DNA of 64,000 nucleotides, taken from assembly GCA_964413535.1 (NCBI GenBank), contig CAYPTB010000061.1, positions 1 through 64,000 on the forward strand. The letters are read 5' to 3'. This stretch comes from CAYPTB01 sp964413535. Its GTDB lineage: Bacteria > Planctomycetota > UBA1135 > GCA-002686595. The position numbers were made by a program, and so were the translations under genes. Under the pieces are notes generated by a model. That model was given only the letters and a program-made list of their open reading frames with translations, did no database searches and was not told where the DNA came from. Shown in pieces: positions 16,877 through 25,405 of the stretch (its first letter is position 1; each line of letters begins with the position of its first letter).

Positions 16877-18433
16877 TCACGGCGTCCCTCCCAGGTAGCC
16901 GGCGGCGATGAGCCTGCGCACGAGGGCTTCGTCCGGATCCTCGCGCAGGAACACCGATCCCTGTAGCACCAACCAACTCGCGTACATGTTGCCCCGCCAG
17001 CGCTCCGATACGGCGGCGAGCGCTCGAACCTCCTCGGTCGGGGCCTCCCGCAGTGGCTCGGCGATCGGCGGATAGGGCGTGGCGATGCGGTCGTAGACGA
17101 CTTCGCGCAGGAGCTCGCTCGAACTCGGCTCTCCGCCGAACCACTGCCGGATCACGGTTTGGTCCTGCGGGTCGAACTCGAGGCGTTCGAATGTCCAACG
17201 CTCGCCGAACACCACCGTTCCCGGCACGCGCCCGCAGGAGGCGAAGGCGTACTCGCGCACGCGCTCGGGCGAGCCCTGCATGACGGCGAGGTGAGAGCGA
17301 CCGTGCATCCCGCGCGGAACCTCGAGACCGGCGAGCTCGAGCAGCGTCGGCGGAACGTCGACCAGACTGGCCAAGCCGTCCACCCGCGCGCCGCGCACGA
17401 TCTCCCCCCTGCGCTCCGTCGGACGCACGATCCAGGGCACGTGGAGATCGGCGACCGACAGCATGCCGCTGGTCATGTAGAGGCCCATCTCCCCGAACTG
17501 CAGGCCGTGCGTTCCGACCACCGCGACGGTCGTGTCGCGCCAGATCCCGTCGCCGCGCAGGCTCCTGAAGAACATGCCGAGGAACCGATCGATGCGCACG
17601 AGCGCCTCGTCGTAACGCGCCTCGTACGCTCCGAGCGTGACCGTGCCCCCGCGCCAGCGCGAGCGCGGCACGGCGAAGAAGACGTCGTCGGCAGCCCCCA
17701 CCGGCGGCACGGAATCGAGCTCGGGCCGCTGGTCGAAGTAGTCGGTCCACTCGGGGTCGCTCGTGCGCCACGAGCGCTCGACGTCGCGCACGTGCAGGTA
17801 GGCGAACCAGGGGCGTTTCCTCGGCAGCGAATGGACCCACAGGCGCAGGCGCGACGCCGCCGCCTCGCCACCGCGGTCCTCGGGCCGGCGCGAGTGGCCG
17901 CGGATGTCGTCGTAGTCGAAGACCTGGAAGCCGTCGGCGAAGCCGCCCTCCGGCGCGAGATCGCCCGTGTCGAGGAAGGCCCCCGTCGCGAAGCCGTTCG
18001 CCAGGAACTGCACCGCCAAGCGCGGGACGGCCTCGGGCAGGCCCCAGCGGCTGGGCTCGGGCAAGTCCAGCCCCTTCGGCACGAACCGGCGCGAGAGGTT
18101 CGGATCGCAGCCCGAGAGGAGCGTGGCGTGGGCCGGGATGAAGGCGGGTGCGGTCGAGTACGCCTGGGTGAAGACCACTCCGTTTCGCGCGAGCGCATCG
18201 AGGCTCGGGGTCGTCGCCCGGTCGTAGCCCAGGCACGACACGTGGTCGGCGCGCAACCCGTCGATCGCGACGAGCAGGAAACCCTGCGCGCGCGCCGCGG
18301 CCTTCCCGCACGACCCCGATCCGAGCGCCGCGGCCAGGACGAGCGCCAGCCACGCCGGCGGCGAGCGGCCGAGCGAGAGCTCGACGTGCGGGAAAGAGCT
18401 CCATCGGGCGCGGCCCATCGAACCGTAGAGCAT
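16877..18433 (-). CDS. Sulfatase-like lipoprotein lacking catalytic residues
   Basis: A 518-residue alkaline-phosphatase-superfamily protein with an N-terminal signal and lipobox-like GSGSC (Cys42), so probably membrane-anchored outside the cytosol. The fold markers are present: LLVAIDGLRADHVSCLGY and AYSTAPAFIPAHATLLSG, plus a C-terminal VDVPPTLLELAGL. In true sulfatases the second motif is C/S-x-P-S/A-R, and in related non-sulfatase enzymes Ser or Thr; here that residue is Phe98 and the Arg is His102. The later metal motif SDHG reads GTHG, losing the Asp. Catalysis by the usual mechanism therefore looks impossible. It heads the glycosyltransferase operon. ATG 18433 is chosen; ATG 18418 is an alternative, and neither has a ribosome site. 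Confidence 0.82.
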   Translation of the reverse strand: MLYGSMGRARWSSFPHVELSLGRSPPAWLALVLAAALGSGSCGKAAARAQGFLLVAIDGLRADHVSCLGYDRATTPSLDALARNGVVFTQAYSTAPAFIPAHATLLSGCDPNLSRRFVPKGLDLPEPSRWGLPEAVPRLAVQFLANGFATGAFLDTGDLAPEGGFADGFQVFDYDDIRGHSRRPEDRGGEAAASRLRLWVHSLPRKRPWFAYLHVRDVERSWRTSDPEWTDYFDQRPELDSVPPVGAADDVFFAVPRSRWRGGTVTLGAYEARYDEALVRIDRFLGMFFRSLRGDGIWRDTTVAVVGTHGLQFGEMGLYMTSGMLSVADLHVPWIVRPTERRGEIVRGARVDGLASLVDVPPTLLELAGLEVPRGMHGRSHLAVMQGSPERVREYAFASCGRVPGTVVFGERWTFERLEFDPQDQTVIRQWFGGEPSSSELLREVVYDRIATPYPPIAEPLREAPTEEVRALAAVSERWRGNMYASWLVLQGSVFLREDPDEALVRRLIAAGYLGGTP

Positions 18434-18581
18434 CGCGAAGCGGACGAAGGGTGACAAGACGAGGGCGCGAGCGCTGCGCCGATCCCACGGCGACGCCGGG
18501 GCCGAAAGGGCTCGGCGGGAGCCGCGGAGGAAACCGGCCCGGGGACGCGCGCGGGCCAAAGAACGCTCCCTCGGCTCGGGA

Positions 18582-18587
18582 TAGACT
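18582..18587 (+). promoter_or_regulatory. Candidate -10 box upstream of the sulfatase gene
   Basis: TAGACT followed by eleven bases and the ATG at 18599, with no Shine-Dalgarno sequence in between. This is identical in hexamer and spacing to the site before the ABC ATPase gene. A very short leader or leaderless message is implied if it is a promoter. Confidence 0.35.
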
Positions 18588-18598
18588 CGTCCGCGCGC

Positions 18599-20050
18599 AT
18601 GCGGACCCCCTCGAGCAGGAAGGCGCTCCGGAAAGCACTCGCGCTCGCAGCGCTCGCCGTCCTCGTTACCTGCCGCTCGGCCGAACGCGGCCCGCCGCCG
18701 CCCGCGGGCATCGTGCTGCTCCTCGGCGACGACCACGGGCGCGACGACGTGGGCGTCTTGGGCCACCCGAGCGTGCGCACGCCCGCCCTCGACGCGCTCG
18801 CGCGTGAGGGGCTCACCTTCACCGGCGTGCGCGCCGTCACCGCCATCTGCCTGCCGAGCCGCGCGGCACTCCTCACCGGCCTCCACCCCGAGTCGAACGG
18901 GGTCTTCGGCTTCTACGACCTGCGCGAGGGCGTCGTGCCGCTCACCGTGAGGCTCGCCGACGCCGGCTTCTTCTGCGGCATCGTGGGCAAGCACCACATC
19001 TACCCCTTCGAGGCGTACCGCTTCCACTATGCGCCGGACATGACCGCGGAGCAGGGCCGCGACGTCGAGCGCGTCGTCGCCGACGTGCGCGGCTTCTTCG
19101 ACGCGCGAGCCGTCCGCGCGCCAGGCGCTCCGTACTTCCTCCTCGTCGCCTTCTTCGACGCGCACCGTCCGTTCCCGCGCGCCGGCGGCACCGGAATGGA
19201 GGCACCCGTCCCCCACCCGACCGACCCCGCGCGCGTGGCGCTGCCCCCCTACCTGCCCGACCTACCGAAAGTGCGCGAGGAGGTCTCGGGCTACCTCGAC
19301 GCCGTCCAGCGGCTCGACCGCACCGTGGCCGGCGTCCTCTCCGAGCTCGACCGCCGCGGCGCCGACGACGCGCTCGTGCTCTACACGTCGGACCACGGCG
19401 CGCCGTTCCCGTTCGCGAAGTCGACGGTGTACGAGGCGGGCCTCGCCGTACCGTTCCTCGCGCGCTGGCCCGGGCACGTGCCCGCAGGACGGACGACCGA
19501 CGCGCTCGTGAGTCTGGTCGACGTCGCGCCCACGCTGCTCGAGCTCGCGCGCGTCGCAGCGCCAGAGCTCGAGGGCCGAAGCTTCGCGCCGCTCCTGCTC
19601 GGCCGCGCGGACGCGCACCGCACGCACCTCTTCGCGACGCAGACCGACCACCTGCGCCCGCCCTCGCGCCCCATGCGCTCCGTGCGCACCGAGCGCTACC
19701 ACTACATCGTGAACTTCGACGGAAAGGCGCCGCTCACGATCGAGTCGGTCACGACGGAGGCGTGGGACGCGATGGTGGAGGCCGCCGGCGGCGATCCCCA
19801 GCTCGCGCAGCGCGTCCAGCATTTCCTCGAGCGTCCGCCCGAGGAGCTCTACGACCTCGCCCGCGATCCGCACGAGCTCGACGACCGCGGCCGCGACCCC
19901 GCCTTCGCCGCCGTCCGCGCCGAGCTGCGCGCCCTGATGCTCGACGACATGCGCGCCATCGACGACCCCTTCCTCTTCATCGCCTCCGGCGCCACCGACG
20001 CCGACCGCGACCGCACGCGGGATGCCTACGAGCGCTGGCGCGACAGATGA
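18599..20050 (+). CDS. Sulfatase (arylsulfatase family)
   Basis: A 483-residue sulfatase with the complete formylglycine signature CLPSRAALLTG (Cys84, Arg88), metal-binding LLGDDHG (D44, D45) and YTSDHG. It hydrolyses a sulfate ester on a glycan or related substrate, provided a formylglycine-generating enzyme is present elsewhere. The N-terminus is a basic-hydrophobic signal with VLVTC (Cys25), probably a lipoprotein lipobox. The length fits the 450-550 range of the family. It is transcribed divergently from the degenerate sulfatase-like gene 165 bases away, so active and apparently inactive members sit back to back. The ATG at 18599 is supported by the signal peptide that follows it. Confidence 0.92.
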   Translation: MRTPSSRKALRKALALAALAVLVTCRSAERGPPPPAGIVLLLGDDHGRDDVGVLGHPSVRTPALDALAREGLTFTGVRAVTAICLPSRAALLTGLHPESNGVFGFYDLREGVVPLTVRLADAGFFCGIVGKHHIYPFEAYRFHYAPDMTAEQGRDVERVVADVRGFFDARAVRAPGAPYFLLVAFFDAHRPFPRAGGTGMEAPVPHPTDPARVALPPYLPDLPKVREEVSGYLDAVQRLDRTVAGVLSELDRRGADDALVLYTSDHGAPFPFAKSTVYEAGLAVPFLARWPGHVPAGRTTDALVSLVDVAPTLLELARVAAPELEGRSFAPLLLGRADAHRTHLFATQTDHLRPPSRPMRSVRTERYHYIVNFDGKAPLTIESVTTEAWDAMVEAAGGDPQLAQRVQHFLERPPEELYDLARDPHELDDRGRDPAFAAVRAELRALMLDDMRAIDDPFLFIASGATDADRDRTRDAYERWRDR

Positions 20051-20132
20051 CAGAATCGAGAGGCGAATCTGCCCGAGCCGACCCAGCGGATGGCCCTTCG
20101 GGCGGCCGCTGATCGCAAGCTGCTGGACGAAC

Positions 20133-20534
20133 ATGGTGCTGACGGACGCTAATCAGGTTTGGAACCGGGCGGCCCTACAGGAGGGGCGCCCGTCGTATCG
20201 CGCCGGTGATCGTGCTCTGGCCGACATGCTGCTCGCACACAGCTTGGCTATGAACGGAGGAGTGCACCACTCAGCAGAGGTGCTCTCACGAAGTGAATGG
20301 GACGCCGCCCAGGCCGGGTATCGGTACTTCGGACTCGATGCGGTCGCCGCACTTCTCGCGACGATCCGCTCGCAGAGCGATCGCGGTGAGATCACGGACG
20401 AGGAAGAGGCCCATGCAAACGAGGAGTACTCGAGGCTCATTCCGGACGACGAGTCGCTTACGTCTCGATTCGAGGCCATCTTCGCCACTCGGCGGCTCGA
20501 GTTCGCCCGTCTCGGTGGCAAGGAGGCTCTCTAG
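20133..20534 (+). CDS. Small hypothetical protein, possibly DMP19-like
   Basis: A 133-residue protein with no signal or membrane segment. The segment LADMLLAHSLAMNGGVHHSAEVLS followed by AGYRYFGLDAVAALLATI resembles the NGG-containing helical core of DMP19/DUF4375-type proteins, but I am not certain. Acidic residues cluster in the C-terminal half (EITDEEEAHANEEY). Base composition is clearly less GC-rich than the sulfatase gene before it, and codon use is different, which suggests acquisition by transfer. The ATG at 20133 begins MVLTDANQVWNRAAL; the open frame extends 37 codons further upstream but overlaps the sulfatase gene and looks non-coding. No strong ribosome site. Confidence 0.6.
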   Translation: MVLTDANQVWNRAALQEGRPSYRAGDRALADMLLAHSLAMNGGVHHSAEVLSRSEWDAAQAGYRYFGLDAVAALLATIRSQSDRGEITDEEEAHANEEYSRLIPDDESLTSRFEAIFATRRLEFARLGGKEAL

Positions 20535-20540
20535 CACTCT

Positions 20541-20735
20541 GTACGGAGCCGCGACAAACAACAACGGATTCGCGCAACCAGGCCGATCGCGGCCACCACG
20601 GGCGCGTGACCTGTGCAACACCGCTTGCTGCCGAGACACGCCTCCGCGCACGGCGCGTTCGCCGCTGAGGTGGCAAGCCGCCTTGTGAACGAGTCGCGGG
20701 CAACGAATCTGGTTGTTGTTTGTCGCGGCTGCGTA
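20541..20735. repeat. Long imperfect inverted repeat, MITE-like element
   Basis: The left arm (20541-20572) and right arm (20704-20735) are near-perfect inverted copies of about 32 bases with the core gccgcgacaaacaacaac, separated by 131 bases. Both outer ends are GTAC, which could be a target duplication or part of the arm. Inside lies a smaller stem (gcttgctgcc at about 20622 pairing with ggtggcaagc at about 20669). No gene fits inside. It could be a miniature transposable element, a structured RNA or a large bidirectional terminator. Confidence 0.65.
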
Positions 20736-20770
20736 CCGCGGGGCCCCGGAGCGGGCGGAAATATATTGTT

Positions 20771-20826
20771 ATGAGACCCATGGAGTCGGACGGCGCGAGA
20801 TGAAGATCAAGCGGCTTCTGAGCTGA
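20771..20826 (+). other. Two tiny overlapping ORFs upstream of a small gene
   Basis: ATG at 20771 opens a 10-codon frame (MRPMESDGAR) whose TGA overlaps the ATG at 20800 of an 8-codon frame (MKIKRLLS) ending at 20826, 11 bases before the next gene. They follow an AT-rich stretch (atatattgtt, 20761-20770). They could be leader peptides, but short frames arise easily by chance. Confidence 0.2.
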
Positions 20827-20837
20827 GGCTCGAGACC

Positions 20838-21065
20838 ATGGCAAGAACCTACCGTTACGTCGTCTGCGTGGAGAATCGAGGCAACTCTGCTGCTTTGGAA
20901 GTGCGGAAGATCTATCGGTTGATCGATGATGCCGCTTCGGAGGCCCGAGGCTTGATCCGAGTGATGGACGAGTCGGGCGAGGACTACTTGTACCCGGAGC
21001 GGTTTTTCGTTCCGATCGAGGTTCCGCGCGAGGCGGCCAGAGCGTTCTCGAAGAAGTACGCCTGA
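20838..21065 (+). CDS. Small conserved-looking protein with DESGEDYLYP motif
   Basis: A 75-residue soluble protein. YRYVVCVEN, LEVRKIYRLIDD, GLIRVMDESGEDYLYP and FFVPIEVP give a compact beta-rich pattern that I recognise from many short, uncharacterised bacterial proteins (V-C-V near the start, RKIY, DESGEDYLYP). No function is assigned to that group. A GAGG-containing stretch lies about 10 bases before the ATG. The gene is less GC-rich than its surroundings and belongs to the same small island as the inverted repeat. Its stop abuts the stop of the convergent glycosyltransferase gene (21065/21066). Confidence 0.7.
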   Translation: MARTYRYVVCVENRGNSAALEVRKIYRLIDDAASEARGLIRVMDESGEDYLYPERFFVPIEVPREAARAFSKKYA

Positions 21066-22724
21066 CTAGAACACGCGGCGCAGGTGGCCGAAGCGTTCGG
21101 CGAGACGTGCTTCGTCGAGGGTCGTGCCGAAGTAGAGGTACCAGCCCGGCTCGACCTCGTAGCAGACCATTTCGCCGCGGTAGAAGTAGCGCGGCTCGGG
21201 TGCGCGCACGAAGTCGGCGGGATCACCGAAGCGCACCGGGTCGTTGGCCGCATCGACGAGCTCGACTCCGCGCTCGCGCAGGTACTCGGGGCTCGCCTGC
21301 TTCTCGTGACCGACCTTGCCGGGGACTGTGACCGGCCCGTGCGCGACCGCGACGTCGTTCCAGCCGAGCACGTCGACCGTGTACAGGCGCGAGTAATAAG
21401 GAAGCGCACCGGCGCCGCCCACCGCGATGCGCAAATCGGCCGGCAGGAGGCCGCGCTCCACCCATCCGCGCAGACGCTTGCCCTGCTCGGCGCGCCGCCG
21501 CGCGTACTCCAGCATGCCGCTGCGCACGTCGGACATGGGATAGACGATGCCGGAGTTCGCGCGCACCTCGGCCGTCTCCACATCGTCGCGCAGGACGGAC
21601 TGCAGCGTCGCCACGACGAGCAGGATCAGCGCGACGCTCCCCATCGCCCCGAGCATCCCGCCGATCGGGGTGCGCCCGAGCTCGCTCGCGCGCGAGATCC
21701 GCACGAGCCCCATCAGCACGGCCAGCCCCTCGACGATCAGCCAATACAGGTACGGCAGCAAGGCGTTCGCGAAGCGGTACTCCATCCAGTCCCCGCCGAC
21801 CCAGATCACGTACGCGCCCTCGGCTGCCAGGAACGCGAGGAACAGGAAGTCCTCGGCGCGCCGCCGCAGGAGGACCGGCACGAGCACGAGCGGGAGGAAC
21901 CACGCGAGCTGGTACTCGTGCAGGAAGAGCCGCACGAAGGCGAGTCCCTCCGTGATGCGCACGCGGCCGGACACCTTCGCGTAGTACGTGTTGGGGAGCC
22001 AATAGCCGTAGTAGCCGTGCCGCCAAAGGAGATGCGCGCCCACGATCGCGACGTAGATCGCGACCCAGACGAGGAGCGAGCGCCACGCGCGCCGCTTCTC
22101 GAAGGCGACCTCCCACAGGAAGAGGCAACCGACGGCGAAGGCTGGGAGCACGCCCTCCGGCCGCGTCAGCGTCGCGAATGCGAAGCACAGCGCCGAAATG
22201 ATCGGCACGCGCGTCCTGCGCTCGCGCTCGCGCAGGAACACGAGCGCCGAGACGAGCGCGGTGAGCGAGTAGAACTGGGTGTCGAGCCCGCCCGACGACC
22301 AGGCCGCGAAGGTGCGGTTCGACGCGAGGCACAGGGACGGCAGGAAGGCGAGCGGGCTCGCGTAGCCGCGCCGGCGGGCACAGAAGAGGTAGAGCAGCAC
22401 GAGGATCGCCGCGCCCGAGGCGACGGTCACGCTCACGGCCACCCGCTCGGGCGGAAGGTGGAGCGCGAAGGCCAGCACGCCGAGCCCGATCCAGGTGAAG
22501 CTCGTGTAGCCCTCGACCGGCGGCTCGCCCGGGTTCCAGGCGAGCCCGTGCCCCTCGAAGAGGTTGCGCGAGTAGCGGTAGCTGATGAACGCGTCGTCCC
22601 CGACGAACAGGAACGCGTCGACGTACTTGGCATAGAGGCAGAGCGTCAGGAGACCGAGCGCGCACGCGAGCAGGACGCGCAGCCCGTGCGCCCCCCGACT
22701 CCCTCCAGTGTCACCGTCGCTCAT
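21066..22724 (-). CDS. AftB-like polytopic membrane glycosyltransferase
   Basis: A 552-residue protein with about ten to eleven membrane helices and a soluble tail of some 180 residues. The first extracytosolic loop holds VGDDAFISYRYSRNLFEGHGLAWNPGE and VEGYTSFTW, the motif set of mycobacterial AftB-type and related GT-C transferases; the Asp-Asp pair is the expected catalytic site. Such enzymes use polyprenyl-phosphate sugars outside the cytosol. The C-terminal part (VTVPGKVGHEKQASPEYL) is the soluble domain. ATG 22724 opens a short charged N-terminus before helix 1. The nearest hexamer resembling a -10 box, TAGACT, lies 24 bases upstream. It stands alone between the small island and the Bat operon. 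Confidence 0.8.
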   Translation of the reverse strand: MSDGDTGGSRGAHGLRVLLACALGLLTLCLYAKYVDAFLFVGDDAFISYRYSRNLFEGHGLAWNPGEPPVEGYTSFTWIGLGVLAFALHLPPERVAVSVTVASGAAILVLLYLFCARRRGYASPLAFLPSLCLASNRTFAAWSSGGLDTQFYSLTALVSALVFLRERERRTRVPIISALCFAFATLTRPEGVLPAFAVGCLFLWEVAFEKRRAWRSLLVWVAIYVAIVGAHLLWRHGYYGYWLPNTYYAKVSGRVRITEGLAFVRLFLHEYQLAWFLPLVLVPVLLRRRAEDFLFLAFLAAEGAYVIWVGGDWMEYRFANALLPYLYWLIVEGLAVLMGLVRISRASELGRTPIGGMLGAMGSVALILLVVATLQSVLRDDVETAEVRANSGIVYPMSDVRSGMLEYARRRAEQGKRLRGWVERGLLPADLRIAVGGAGALPYYSRLYTVDVLGWNDVAVAHGPVTVPGKVGHEKQASPEYLRERGVELVDAANDPVRFGDPADFVRAPEPRYFYRGEMVCYEVEPGWYLYFGTTLDEARLAERFGHLRRVF

Positions 22725-22748
22725 GGACGCGATCTTGGCCGCGGCGGG

Positions 22749-22754
22749 AGTCTA
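22749..22754 (-). promoter_or_regulatory. Candidate -10 hexamer for the AftB-like gene
   Basis: TAGACT on the minus strand, 24 bases before the ATG at 22724. This is the third occurrence of the same hexamer just upstream of a gene in this window. No -35 box is recognisable. Confidence 0.3.
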
Positions 22755-22796
22755 GCCTGCGCGCGCGGCGATTCGCGCACGCGTTGTCGGTGCGCG

Positions 22797-23627
22797 TCAG
22801 TCGACGTGGAGCTCGTGCACCGACGTGTCCGTCACCCAACCGCGCTCTCCGTCGCCCGTCAGGACCCGCTCCCAGCCGGGAACGGAGTCGATGCGCTCGA
22901 CCACGTCGCCGGCGGGGGCCTGCGCCACCGGCTGGCTCGTCTCGCGCGGCTCCGAACGCAGCGCGGCGGAGGGCGCGGCGACGATCATGAGCGGGTCGCG
23001 CGGTCGATGCGCGAGCTGCCACGCGAGCGGCGCCGCCGAGACGAGCGTCCACAGGAGCGCGGCCAGGGACAGGCGCCGCCAGAGCGTCCCGCCGCGCACG
23101 GCTTCGCCCGCGAGCGCGAGGGCCAGCAACCCGAGCGAGGCCAACACGAGCCACGCGGCCTCGCCGCGGTCGAGGGCCGTCAACAGGCGCGCGAGCGTGG
23201 ACGAGAGGTCGCCGCGGTCCGCCGGCTCGAGGCCCGCCTCGCGGCGCACGAACTCGAGGTTCGACCACGCGTCGCCGTTGCGCGGCACAGCGCGCACGGC
23301 GGAGGTGTACCAGGCCACGGCTTCGAGCTCGCGCCCGGTGCGGTAGGCCGCGTTGCCGAGGTCGTAGAAGAGCACTCCGCGCGCCGCGCGCGGGAGCGGC
23401 TCGTGCACGAGCGCGGACCACAGCGCGCGCGCGGTCTCGAAGTCGCCGCGCCGATAGGCCTCGACGCCTGCGGCGAAGTCCTCGTGCGCGGCCTCGAGCG
23501 CCGTCACGCGCGACCCGCGCGGGTCGGGAAGTGGAGCGCTCGGGCGGCTCGCCGCGACGGGAACGGCGAGCAGCACGGCGAGGGCGAGGGCGAAGAAGCG
23601 CGCGCGATCGAGCGGTGAAGGACGCAT
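22797..23627 (-). CDS. BatE-like TPR/SH3 protein
   Basis: The last gene of the Bat-type operon, 276 residues. A signal-like hydrophobic stretch (FFALALAVLLAVPVAA) is followed by a TPR pair (FAAGVEAYRRGDFETARALW; LFYDLGNAAYRTGRELEAVAWYTSAVRAVP), two membrane helices (about 130-180) and a C-terminal bacterial SH3 domain (ALRSEP ... GWVTDTSVHEL). This is the usual BatE layout. An in-frame GTG at 23633 overlaps the BatD stop as GTGA; I use the ATG at 23627 because GGGGAGG lies nine bases upstream. It probably acts at the membrane with the other Bat proteins; a mechanistic role is not established for the family. Confidence 0.85.
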   Translation of the reverse strand: MRPSPLDRARFFALALAVLLAVPVAASRPSAPLPDPRGSRVTALEAAHEDFAAGVEAYRRGDFETARALWSALVHEPLPRAARGVLFYDLGNAAYRTGRELEAVAWYTSAVRAVPRNGDAWSNLEFVRREAGLEPADRGDLSSTLARLLTALDRGEAAWLVLASLGLLALALAGEAVRGGTLWRRLSLAALLWTLVSAAPLAWQLAHRPRDPLMIVAAPSAALRSEPRETSQPVAQAPAGDVVERIDSVPGWERVLTGDGERGWVTDTSVHELHVD

Positions 23628-23629
23628 GC

Positions 23630-25405
23630 TCACAGGCCTCCCCGCACCAAGCGGTGCGCCAGCGTGAGGATCTCGTCCCGCTTCGGCCGGCCGTCGCCGT
23701 TCCCTCCGGCCGAGTACACCGAGCGCTCGAGACGCGCGAGCGTCTCCGAGAGCTCGCGCGCACTCTCGCGGAGCTCCTCGACCCGTTCGCCGGAGGGCTC
23801 TGCCTCGACGTGCTCGAGGGGATCCCGGCCGACCCAGGCCCATTCGGGCTCGCGCGTGCGCGCGGACAGGAAGCGCAGGAGCGCTTGCAGCTCCTCCGCG
23901 GCGTCGCGCGCGCTCGCGAGGTCGCGCGCGAGGGATTTTTCCGCGCGGCGGCGGCGGCGCTCGAGCGGCGCGTCGGGATCGCCGCGCCGGCGGCGAACCA
24001 CCGTGCGCAGCGCGAGCCACAGGACCGCGACGCCCGCACCGACGAGCGCGAGGGCCGCCGGGCTCGGCGCGGGTGCATCGCTCGCGCCCGAGCGCTCGAG
24101 CTCCATCGCGATGTCCAGGATGTCCGGCGCGAACGTCTCGTCCTCCTCGCCCTCCCGGAAGGCCGCGCCCTCGAGCGCGCGAACGCGGATCGGGATCTCG
24201 TCGGTGGCGACGCTCAGGTACGCGCGGCGCAGCGTGTCGTACACCGGCAGGCGAATGGCGGGGATCTCGGAGACCTCCTCGGAGAGCGGCGCGAGGTCGT
24301 AGACGACCTTGCGCCGATTGATGCTCTTGTCCTCCGTCGCGACGCCGAAGACGCGGAAGCCCGCGAACGCCGGATCGCGCGAGAGGTCCGGCGGATCGTA
24401 GAACGGGTGATTGCCCTTCCCGCTCCACGTGACCGAGACCTTGATCGAGTCGCCGGCGTCCACGTCGCGCGGCTCGGCGTCGGCGCGCGCCTCGAGCGTC
24501 CCGATGGCCCCCGTGAAGTCGAGCGGACGACCTTCCTCGGGCAATCGCCCGACGGAGATCGCGATCGCCGGCCCGGAGACGAAGAAGGTTTCCTTCTTGC
24601 GCCGGTCGCCGAAGAGCCCGCGGTGCTCGGTCTGCCCGAACTCGAGGAACGGCTCGGGGAACTCGAGCCGCGTGGGTCGCGTCGCGAGGAACACGCGCCG
24701 CAGTCGGAACGCGCGGTAGCTCCGGGCGCCGCGCTTGGCGCGGGCGAGCTCCTCGACGGCGATGGGCTGCCGCCCATTGAGGTTGATCTGCACCTCCTGG
24801 GCGGTGAGTCCCGCGGGCAGCTCGAGCTCGAGCAGCTCCGGGGTCTTCCCCCACCACGGCAGGATCAGGTTGGCGAAGTCGACGCGACTGGTGGCGGCCT
24901 CGTCCCAGCCGAAGGTGAACTCGAGCTCGAAGGTCTCGCCCTCGACCAGCTCGCCCGTGGGAGCGCGCACCTCGAAGAAGCCGAGCTCCGCGCCCTTCAG
25001 GTCCACCACGACGGTCAGGCGCATCGGCTCGGTGACGACCCGCGAGCCGTTCACATCGAGCTCGATGCCGGGGATGTCGTAATCGCCCGCCTGCAGCGTG
25101 CGGATCGGGACGCGCCAGCTCCACGTCACCGTCACCGTGCGGCGGCCGGGAGAGAGCTGGTACTCCTCGCGCTTCATGGGCCCTTCGATCCGGCCGAACG
25201 CGAGCCCGTCGACCGACGGTAGCCCCACGACCTCCGCCGTGCGCACGTTCTCGACCTGGATCAGTAGCGCGAGCTCCTCGCCGAGCTTCGCGATGCCGGT
25301 CGTGAGACGGGCGCCGACCGCGACCTCGCCCTGCGCCGAGGCGGCGCTCGCGGCGCACAGGCACACACACAGGACCGCGATTCCCGCTCGAAGGATCTTC
25401 ATCAC
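23630..25405 (-). CDS. batD: BatD-like exported protein
   Basis: A 591-residue protein with a signal peptide (ILRAGIAVLCVCLCAASAASAQ), several Ig-like beta domains, one membrane helix near residue 440 (AALALVGAGVAVLWLAL) and a charged helical cytosolic tail. Recognisable BatD features are GDSIKVSVTWSGKGN, a domain opener repeated in the family, and the arrangement of DxxxGE-type strands before the helix. BatD proteins are exported and membrane-tethered partners of the VWA proteins. The start overlaps the BatC stop (ATGATG at 25405), so either of two adjacent ATG codons can serve. Its stop overlaps an alternative GTG start of the BatE-like gene. Confidence 0.87.
   Translation of the reverse strand: MMKILRAGIAVLCVCLCAASAASAQGEVAVGARLTTGIAKLGEELALLIQVENVRTAEVVGLPSVDGLAFGRIEGPMKREEYQLSPGRRTVTVTWSWRVPIRTLQAGDYDIPGIELDVNGSRVVTEPMRLTVVVDLKGAELGFFEVRAPTGELVEGETFELEFTFGWDEAATSRVDFANLILPWWGKTPELLELELPAGLTAQEVQINLNGRQPIAVEELARAKRGARSYRAFRLRRVFLATRPTRLEFPEPFLEFGQTEHRGLFGDRRKKETFFVSGPAIAISVGRLPEEGRPLDFTGAIGTLEARADAEPRDVDAGDSIKVSVTWSGKGNHPFYDPPDLSRDPAFAGFRVFGVATEDKSINRRKVVYDLAPLSEEVSEIPAIRLPVYDTLRRAYLSVATDEIPIRVRALEGAAFREGEEDETFAPDILDIAMELERSGASDAPAPSPAALALVGAGVAVLWLALRTVVRRRRGDPDAPLERRRRRAEKSLARDLASARDAAEELQALLRFLSARTREPEWAWVGRDPLEHVEAEPSGERVEELRESARELSETLARLERSVYSAGGNGDGRPKRDEILTLAHRLVRGGL

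Noticed and set aside
20541..20735. Considered an integron attC site
   Set aside because: Too long, and the required RYYYAAC and GTTRRRY core sites are not at the ends; no integrase gene nearby.
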